DNA from: Halodesulfovibrio spirochaetisodalis
GTDB lineage: Bacteria; Desulfobacterota; Desulfovibrionia; Desulfovibrionales; Desulfovibrionaceae
NCBI RefSeq assembly: GCF_001672295.1
Contig: NZ_JXMS01000011.1
Location: 1-64,000 of the forward strand
Reading direction: 5' to 3'
DNA length: 64,000 nucleotides
Positions within the stretch are counted from its first letter, which is position 1; every line of letters begins with the position of its first letter. The notes beneath the pieces are model-generated. The model searched no databases, was not told the DNA's origin, and saw only the letters and a list, made by a program, of their open reading frames with translations. Shown here piece after piece: positions 58,267 to 64,000 of this stretch. The position numbers and the translations under genes were made by a program.

Positions 58267-59091
58267 TTATTTGACGCCGGCTTGAACGGAGACGCCTTGG
58301 ATAAATTTGTCTCGGGCAGCAAGAAAGACCACTAGCAGCGGTATGGTAATTACGCAGGCAGCAGCCATAAGGGGGCCGTATTTTATTCCGGCATCATCTG
58401 TTTTGAAGTAGGCGATACCAAGAGGGGGAGTGAAATATTGGACGTCTTGAAGACAGATGAGAGGCCAGAAAAAATCGTTCCAGTGAGCAATAAAAGAGAG
58501 AATGCCGAATGCAGTTAACGCAGGGACAGCCATGGGCAGCATGATACGGATAAGAATTGATATTTCACCCATGCCGTCCATTCGCGCTGCGTCCATAATG
58601 TCATCGGGTATTGCCATGAAGAATTGGCGCATAAGGAAAATTCCCAATACAGAAATAGTCCATGGCAGGATGAGAGCAGAGTATGAGTTTAGAAGTCCTA
58701 GGGAGTGCAGCTCAAGAAAGACTGGAATAGCAACTGCTTGAGGCGGGATAAGCAATGACCATAGGACGCAGTTAAAGAGTATGTTTCTTCCTTTAAAGTC
58801 AAACTTAGCAAGGGCATATGCGCAAGGTACAGCAACGAGCACTTGAATGCAGAAAATGGTTGCGGTTACGAGTGCTCCGTTAAGCATGAACTGTATAATT
58901 GGTAGACTGGTGAATACTTCCCCGAAATTTCCTGAGGCAGCCCACTGTTCAGGAATGATGGAAAAGGATCCGGAGAAGATATTCGCCTGACTCTTAAGAG
59001 CAGTACTGAGCATGACAATAAACGGAGTAGCCATGAATAAGGCACCTGCTGCCAGTAGAGCGTGACGGAGAAAATAGCTGAAGTGTCTCAT
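58267..59091 (-). CDS. ABC transporter permease (UgpE-like)
   Basis: About 274 residues from the ATG at 59091, which overlaps the UgpA-like stop (ATGA), so translation is coupled. Six membrane helices; the EAA loop AARMDGMGEISILIRIMLPMAVPAL is clear at about 180-205. It partners the UgpA-like permease. Confidence 0.88.
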   Translation of the reverse strand: MRHFSYFLRHALLAAGALFMATPFIVMLSTALKSQANIFSGSFSIIPEQWAASGNFGEVFTSLPIIQFMLNGALVTATIFCIQVLVAVPCAYALAKFDFKGRNILFNCVLWSLLIPPQAVAIPVFLELHSLGLLNSYSALILPWTISVLGIFLMRQFFMAIPDDIMDAARMDGMGEISILIRIMLPMAVPALTAFGILSFIAHWNDFFWPLICLQDVQYFTPPLGIAYFKTDDAGIKYGPLMAAACVITIPLLVVFLAARDKFIQGVSVQAGVK

Positions 59092-59972
59092 TGATAGTGT
59101 ACCTTCTTTTCCAGCCATGCAGCTTTAATAAGCACAAGCGCGCCAACGCCTGTTAGAAATACAACGGTAATTGCGGAAGCAATATTGGTGCGGAAATAGT
59201 CAAATCCTTCTTTGTACATGGTGTAGGTGAGCACCTCTGTGGCGTCGTTGGGGCCGCCTTTGGTCAGTACTGCCACGCTTTCAAATATTTGGAAGGAATG
59301 AACCGTAAGCAGTATGAAAACAAAGAATGTTACATGGCTTATGAGCGGCCATGTGATGAGAGAAAACTTGGAGAAGACCCCGTCAGCACCGTCCAGTGCT
59401 CCAGCCTCGTACATTTCTTCAGGGATCCCTGAGAGACCCGCCATAAAAAGAACAATAGCGAAGCCTACATTTTGCCAGATGCTGATAAGTGCAAGAATGG
59501 GGAGCGCAGTGTGTTCATTACGCAGAAGATTGACTGGATCGAGATTGAACCATTGGGCAATCATTCCCCATACACCGATGGTCGGGTGCAATACAAACTC
59601 CCAGACAATAAGCATGGCAACAGCTGTTCCCATAAAGGGCAAAAAGTAGATTGTCTGGTAGAGCTTACGCATTGCGCCGCTTTGCAGGATGAGCATGGCG
59701 CCCACCAGCCCGAAAATGAGCGTGGTGGGCACCGTCATAACTATATAGAACGCTGTGTTACGCATGGAGCGTAAGAAAAGCTCGTCGCTGAACAGGGTCA
59801 GGTAGTTTTCAAGTCCCGTAATTCTGAAGGCGGTTTCACCCAGTTGCCAGTCCGTAAAAGAAAGAAACAGGACTGCCATAATTGGTCCGATCAGAAAGAG
59901 AAACATCAGCACTAATGCAGGCGCACTAAGCAGATAAGGAAGCAGTCTATTATACAGCGGACGCAAGTGCAT
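59088..59972 (-). CDS. ABC transporter permease (UgpA-like)
   Basis: 294 residues from the ATG at 59972 (AAGGAAC upstream); the longer frame to 60152 overlaps the ATPase gene. Six membrane helices and the EAA loop EAGALDGADGVFSKFSLITWPLI at about 205-228. The start overlaps the end of the ATPase gene by 23 bases, so the operon order is ATPase, UgpA, UgpE, UgpB. Confidence 0.88.
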   Translation of the reverse strand: MHLRPLYNRLLPYLLSAPALVLMFLFLIGPIMAVLFLSFTDWQLGETAFRITGLENYLTLFSDELFLRSMRNTAFYIVMTVPTTLIFGLVGAMLILQSGAMRKLYQTIYFLPFMGTAVAMLIVWEFVLHPTIGVWGMIAQWFNLDPVNLLRNEHTALPILALISIWQNVGFAIVLFMAGLSGIPEEMYEAGALDGADGVFSKFSLITWPLISHVTFFVFILLTVHSFQIFESVAVLTKGGPNDATEVLTYTMYKEGFDYFRTNIASAITVVFLTGVGALVLIKAAWLEKKVHYQ

Positions 59973-61173
59973 ATTCTTTTGTTCCTTGAGCGTGATCAGC
60001 GTTGGAGTCGGCTGGTGGTGTGGTAGAGAACGCGTGCAGGGTGTCTGAATCAAGGTGTGGATGACAGGCGTGGTTCCAACCGTTGGCATCAAAGAACATG
60101 GCGCAATCTGCCTGCGGAGCCAGATGAATGTTCGCCCCTCGTTCAGGAACAACGGAGCGGCTGTCTATGCGGCTGATTGTTCGTGTCCCGTCGCTAAGCT
60201 CGCAGTGGAGCAAGAAACTGGATCCCATATCTTCAACAGTAATGACCTGTGCCTGCCATGTTCCTGATGATTCAGGAGCTGGCTGGAGTCGACTTGGACG
60301 AATCCCTAGTGAGGCATTTGCCTGCAATTCTCCGGGAACAGCAGTTCGTACTCCGCATACCTCCATAACTCCGCGTTCAACAATTGCACCGGAAAGGATG
60401 TTGATTTTCGGGGCACCGATAAATTCTGCAACACTTTTGTGCACAGGCTTACGATATATTTCTCGGGGTGTTGCGACCTGCATGAGTTGCCCGTTCATCA
60501 TCAGTGCGACGCGGTCGGACATGGTCATGGCTTCTTCCTGATCGTGGGTAACATACACAAATGTTGAGCCGAGTTTTTGGTGAATTTCTGCCAGTTCTGT
60601 GCGCATATGGGCACGCATTTTTGTATCGAGGTTGGATAGCGGTTCATCCATTAGGAAGACTTCGGGGTCGCGTACCATGGCGCGTCCTAAAGCGACCCTT
60701 TGACGTTGCCCTCCTGAAAGCTGGGAGGGGTTGCGATCCAACAGATGATGAATGTCGAGGCTTTCGGCAAGAGCAAGCACCTTTGCACGGATTTCTTTGC
60801 GAATGGAGCGTGCGCTGCCAATGTATTTTCCCAGAACAGGGAAACGCTGTGTGCGGCTCATAGTGCGCATAATAAGCGGCACTGCCATGTTTTCAAAAAC
60901 GGTCAAATGGGGATAGAGCGCGTATGACTGGAATACCATGGAGACGCTGCGTTGTTTTGGGGGCACGTTGGTCATGTCCTTTCCGCCAATATGCAGTGTG
61001 CCGCTTGTCTGTTGCTCAAGGCCGGAAATTATTCGCAACAGGGTAGATTTTCCGCAGCCGGATGAACCTAATAGTGATATGAATTCCCCGTCTTTAATCT
61101 CTAAGGAAATATTTTTTAAGACATCAACAGGTCCATAGGATTTACGGATGGTATTCATTGTGATGGAAGCCAT
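59950..61173 (-). CDS. ABC transporter ATP-binding protein (UgpC/MalK-like)
   Basis: 407 residues from the ATG at 61173 (AAGGAGC upstream). Walker A GSSGCGKST, signature LSGGQRQRVALGRAM, Walker B VFLMDEPLSNLDTK, and the switch TFVYVTHDQEEAMTM are all present. The C-terminal ~130 residues form a TOBE/OB regulatory domain (GIRPSRLQ), as in UgpC and MalK. A ~25-residue insertion between Walker A and signature (RTMSRTQRFPVLGKYIGSA) is longer than usual. Confidence 0.9.
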   Translation of the reverse strand: MASITMNTIRKSYGPVDVLKNISLEIKDGEFISLLGSSGCGKSTLLRIISGLEQQTSGTLHIGGKDMTNVPPKQRSVSMVFQSYALYPHLTVFENMAVPLIMRTMSRTQRFPVLGKYIGSARSIRKEIRAKVLALAESLDIHHLLDRNPSQLSGGQRQRVALGRAMVRDPEVFLMDEPLSNLDTKMRAHMRTELAEIHQKLGSTFVYVTHDQEEAMTMSDRVALMMNGQLMQVATPREIYRKPVHKSVAEFIGAPKINILSGAIVERGVMEVCGVRTAVPGELQANASLGIRPSRLQPAPESSGTWQAQVITVEDMGSSFLLHCELSDGTRTISRIDSRSVVPERGANIHLAPQADCAMFFDANGWNHACHPHLDSDTLHAFSTTPPADSNADHAQGTKEYALASAV

Positions 61174-61243
61174 ATGTGTGCTCCTTTGCAAAAATGCGTG
61201 AGACAAAATTGTATTGACTCTGCCTAATTCAATGTAGGGACAG

Positions 61244-62170
61244 TTACAGGAAAAACGGTTGACTCCACGCTTGCTGTCCCAAGTTCCCCTGTACATACAA
61301 GCGGACGTACGGGCTTGTGCAAGCAGAGCAGTCAAACTGCAAAGTAGAATCCACAGTGCAGGCCAACTGTTTACTATTCTTTCCAATTACGCTGATCTGT
61401 GCTTTCTCAGGCAACTCAATAAAGACAGTATCTTTCTCTTTTCCAATGTTGTTCAGCACAACTCCGGTAGAGCAGTAAAAACAACCAGATGTTATTGCAT
61501 GAAAAAGAGCTTCAGGTGTCGGCTCCTGTGCGTAAACCATGATCCATGCGCGACCGGTGTCGGTTGCACAGTGTGCATCATCGCTTGCAAAACCAAGTAT
61601 CCTGTGCCCTGCACTCAGCAGCCTGTCCCATTCTTGTGTTGCGTATGCTGATCCTTCTTCCTCCTCGACTAAAGCGTTGTATATTTCTATGCCGCCAGCT
61701 TTTCCTGCAATGCTGTGCAGGGTTGCGGGGTCATAATGTGCTGGTTCAAGCCAGTTGGGGTGATTGATAATATAAAACGGAGGGTTGGTGCTTGCTGCGG
61801 CAAAAAGCTCTTCAGTTGTTCTAAAACGAACTGCTTTTTTGAGAGTTTCTGCTTCGAGAGAATAAATGCCTAAGTGATGCTGATAGCTGACTGATGAGTC
61901 CGGCATGAATCCTATTCTGGAATTCCACTCAAGTCCTGGGAGCAGAGTTAGCTCTGTGGACTCAGCAGATGTGTAATGCAGGTGGTCTGAAACGGAGATA
62001 AAATCATATTGTTGCTTGCTGTATGCAGAAATTAAGTCTTCAGCAGAAATTGAAGCACAAGGGCTGGCAGGAGAGCAATGAGCGTGAAGATTTCCTTTAT
62101 ACCAGCGGGATGTTGATGGGTAAGCAAGTGCATACGGGTTGTTCCAATTCACAGGCATCGAATTACTCAC
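61244..62170 (-). CDS. PHP-domain metal-dependent phosphoesterase
   Basis: 308 residues. The PHP metal ligands are all visible: GNLHAHC (H-x-H), ISVSDHLH, LPGLEWN, IINHPNW and GFASDDAHC. Such proteins hydrolyse phosphodiesters or phosphomonoesters with a trinuclear metal site. It starts at GTG 62170 or ATG 62158, both without a good ribosome site. It is the first gene of the minus-strand operon, 70 bases before the ATPase gene, and probably handles the imported phosphodiester or a cyclic phosphate intermediate. Confidence 0.85.
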   Translation of the reverse strand: MSNSMPVNWNNPYALAYPSTSRWYKGNLHAHCSPASPCASISAEDLISAYSKQQYDFISVSDHLHYTSAESTELTLLPGLEWNSRIGFMPDSSVSYQHHLGIYSLEAETLKKAVRFRTTEELFAAASTNPPFYIINHPNWLEPAHYDPATLHSIAGKAGGIEIYNALVEEEEGSAYATQEWDRLLSAGHRILGFASDDAHCATDTGRAWIMVYAQEPTPEALFHAITSGCFYCSTGVVLNNIGKEKDTVFIELPEKAQISVIGKNSKQLACTVDSTLQFDCSACTSPYVRLYVQGNLGQQAWSQPFFL

Positions 62171-62830
62171 AAGTTACTGGTTAGCAGAATTAGTTGGTGT
62201 GTCGTGCGGTCATACCAAATCCGTTCAGTTTTTTAGTTCTATGTAATAACGAGTAGATAGGGTGAAAATACGCTCTGTCTTTTACAACCATATGACTTCA
62301 ATGTGCCAAAGAAGGGGCGGAGAAAGTTCTCGATTTAATTAAGAATATAGGAGGAAGGTTGTCGGGGCGTAGGAGGAAAGTGGCAAAACACTCATAACAG
62401 TTGGAGTGTGTAAACCAGTAAGTACGGTAGTAAGTATGAAAAAGTATTGTAGTAGATAGCATTGCTTGCTATTTTTTACGTAGTAAGCACGTACATACCA
62501 AATTTGATAATGTATAAAATACATCTTGCATCAAAAGTTATTGCTAATTGCCTTGTTGAAACAAGAGATGCTTTGCTGTCAAAGCAAATTGCTAGCTATT
62601 CAATGTAAGTGCCTGTTTATTTATGGTATGCTCGAGAAACTACCATTACTAGATTTCATGAGAGTTTGTGTGGCTAATTAATGATAACAACTTGAAGTTA
62701 AAAATAATTTTTTACTTGGTTATTAGAATGAATTCTTTAGGTTGCGTTGGAGTACTGACCTGTTTGGGAAATAGACTAGGGAAGGTGTCCATTTATTTGG
62801 CGTTAGAACATTCCGAAAATATTAACGAAA

Positions 62831-62875
62831 TGTTGACAATGAAAATTGATTTCAATATCAAGACGTCGAAGACAC
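62831..62875 (+). promoter_or_regulatory. Promoter copy 1 with Fur-box-like overlap
   Basis: TTGACA (62833-62838), 17-bp spacer, TATCAA (62856-62861). GAAAATTGATTTCAATATC (62841-62859) agrees with the 19-bp Fur consensus at 12 positions. It is nearly identical to copy 2, 77 bases downstream. Confidence 0.55.
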
Positions 62876-62908
62876 AGCCCATAAAAAAGAATGAACTGAT
62901 ATGACGGT

Positions 62909-62952
62909 GTTGACAGTGATAATCGATTTCAATATCAACGAGTCGTAACACA
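62909..62952 (+). promoter_or_regulatory. Promoter copy 2 with Fur-box-like overlap
   Basis: TTGACA (62910-62915), 17-bp spacer, TATCAA (62933-62938). GATAATCGATTTCAATATC (62918-62936) matches the Fur consensus at 13 of 19 positions. It would give a ~180-base leader before siaB. Confidence 0.6.
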
Positions 62953-63065
62953 TCTTATTTTCTACCAGTTCGTTTGGGGGCGTAGTGGTGATACGTAGCG
63001 GGGGACGTCAGTCACATCAGAATATGACGTTCAATTCTAGTATACAATATGTTTGCACAAATCTG

Positions 63066-63097
63066 ACGTGACAGAAAAATAATGTAACTTGTCACGT
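63066..63097. repeat. Inverted repeat in the siaB leader
   Basis: ACGTGACA (63066-63073) and TGTCACGT (63090-63097) are perfect 8-bp arms with a 16-base spacer, ending 26 bases before the siaB start. It may be an operator or a leader hairpin. Confidence 0.4.
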
Positions 63098-63123
63098 TCC
63101 AATAATGTTTTTTGGAGGGTGCG

Positions 63124-63669
63124 GTGGATTTTTGTAGTCAAAAACAGCAGTTTTTACAGGATAACGGTGTTGTCTTTTACTTCAACGGCCCTGTTTCACA
63201 GGAAGTAGTTGAAGGAATTGGTGATGCTGTTCGCACAAAACTGAAGCATGAAGATGCTGGTCTGAGCATGATTCAGCGAGTGTTTACCATACTAGTTGAG
63301 CAAATGCAGAATATTATTCGCTACTCAACAGATAGACTTGCAGATGCAGAAGACGGTGCTGAAACCGCGCTTGGGCAAATTATTCTGGGAGTTGATGATG
63401 AGGGTGGGTATTTTGTTTCCTGCGGTAATAAGATCAACTCTGCTGATACTGATAAGCTGCAGAAAAAGATCGAGCAGGTGCAGCACATGGACTCGGATGA
63501 GCTTAAAAAGTTTTATAAGGAAATGCGGAGAAAGGACCCTGATGCAGATTCAAAAGGTGCAGGGCTTGGTTTTATAGAGATGGCTCGCAAGGCTAGCGCA
63601 CCACTCAGTTTTTCTATTGAGCCGCTCGATGAGAGCAGTTCATTTTTTGCCATGAAAGTAAAGGCATAG
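63124..63669 (+). CDS. siaB: SiaB-family protein kinase
   Basis: 181 residues from the GTG at 63124; GGAGGG lies before it, whereas the upstream TTG at 63112 overlaps that site. It has a GHKL-like core: VFTILVEQMQNIIRYSTDR (N-box-like), GYFVSCGNKI and DADSKGAGLGFIEMARKA (G-box). This matches SiaB/DUF6272, which phosphorylates SiaC and controls diguanylate cyclase activity and aggregation in Pseudomonas. siaC follows after 10 bases. Confidence 0.82.
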   Translation: MDFCSQKQQFLQDNGVVFYFNGPVSQEVVEGIGDAVRTKLKHEDAGLSMIQRVFTILVEQMQNIIRYSTDRLADAEDGAETALGQIILGVDDEGGYFVSCGNKINSADTDKLQKKIEQVQHMDSDELKKFYKEMRRKDPDADSKGAGLGFIEMARKASAPLSFSIEPLDESSSFFAMKVKA

Positions 63670-63679
63670 GAGGTCTATA

Positions 63680-64000
63680 ATGGATAAATTCGTAGTAGAA
63701 GCAACTAAATCTACACCAAAAATATGCTTGAACCCTGTTACTCATATGCATGAGATTTCCGGCGAATCGTATCCGGAAAATTGCTCTACTTTTTACGGAC
63801 CGGTATTCAACTGGTTTAAAGAGTATCTTGTGAGCGCAAAGGGAAGTGCTATTAAATTTTCTATAGATATTTTGTACTTTAACAGCTCAAGTTCCAAAGC
63901 TTTTATGGAATTGTTTGAAATGCTTGATACAGCTGCAAGTTCTGGAACTAAAATTGCCGTGGACTGGCGTTATCATGAAGATAACGAGGTAGCTTTGGAG
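63680..64000 (+). CDS. siaC: SiaC-family regulatory phosphoprotein (cut by the window end)
   Basis: The first 107 residues are visible; the gene continues past the window. AGGAGG precedes the ATG. VEATKSTPKICLNPVTHMHEISGESYPENCSTFYGPVFNWFKEYL, then SIDILYFNSSSSKAFMELFEML, match DUF1987/SiaC. The Ser/Thr in the YFNSSSSK segment is the probable phosphorylation site, by analogy with SiaC Thr68. It is the substrate of the SiaB kinase encoded 10 bases upstream. Confidence 0.88.
   Translation, partial: MDKFVVEATKSTPKICLNPVTHMHEISGESYPENCSTFYGPVFNWFKEYLVSAKGSAIKFSIDILYFNSSSSKAFMELFEMLDTAASSGTKIAVDWRYHEDNEVALE

Larger units (their letters stand above)
62171..63123. other. 953-bp region with tandem promoters, no clear gene
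   Basis: AT-rich DNA between the minus-strand Ugp-like operon and the plus-strand siaB gene. A 78-residue frame (62668-62904) has no ribosome site and contains the first of two duplicated promoters; it is not called. The right part carries the promoters at 62831-62952 and an inverted repeat at 63066-63097. Confidence 0.4.

Noticed and set aside
62668-62904. A 78-residue plus-strand ORF
   Set aside because: No ribosome site or family, and its 3' third coincides with the first duplicated promoter.

Overview
The window reads as chromosome from a Desulfovibrionaceae-like sulfate-reducing bacterium, probably a marine type such as Halodesulfovibrio. This is inference from gene content: a tungsten aldehyde:ferredoxin oxidoreductase, multihaem cytochromes c, TRAP/TAXI and purine-type ABC importers, SiaB/SiaC signalling, a P2-type tail cluster, and GC-rich hairpin repeats of the kind common in Desulfovibrio intergenic DNA. 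No rRNA, tRNA, CRISPR array or insertion sequence was seen.

Layout. 0-8.4 kb holds a GT2-like protein, a THUMP rRNA methyltransferase, a xanthine/guanine phosphoribosyltransferase and a four-gene BMP-type nucleoside ABC importer. 8.6-13.6 kb holds a phosphoethanolamine transferase, a MerR / carboxymuconolactone decarboxylase / VOC electrophile-type cluster with a clear MerR operator, and a DUF1269 protein plus permease. 13.8-22.8 kb is a nitrogen-oxide/hydroxylamine region: an octahaem HAO-like cytochrome and its NapC/NirT-type partner on the minus strand, then a haem-binding hybrid histidine kinase, a sigma-54 response regulator, a cytochrome P460-like protein and a NarX/NarL-type two-component pair. 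Three tandem regulator-type boxes and a -24/-12 promoter lie between the cytochromes and the kinase. 23-30.3 kb holds AOR, glutamate decarboxylase, a second phosphoethanolamine transferase, an Arg/Gly/Tyr-rich lipoprotein and a LarA-N/DUF2088 protein. 30.3-34.6 kb completes a TAXI-TRAP uptake operon with a divergent GntR regulator. 34.6-38.8 kb holds an orphan TfuA-like protein with a small membrane partner and several small unknowns.

38.8-54 kb is a headless P2-type tail cluster: repressor, Ogr-like zinc finger, Mor-like activator, then tail terminator, V, W, J, I, H, G, a phospholipase A2-like protein, FI, FII, E/E' (with a -1 frameshift signal), T, U, X, D. No capsid, portal, terminase, integrase or recognisable holin/endolysin is present. 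It looks like a tailocin (R-type-pyocin-like particle) with its own regulators.

54-64 kb holds two tandem secreted paralogues of unknown function, a Ugp-like ABC importer with a hexapeptide acetyltransferase and a PHP phosphoesterase (likely an organophosphorus scavenging operon), and the start of a siaB-siaC signalling operon behind two near-identical promoters that carry Fur-box-like sequences.
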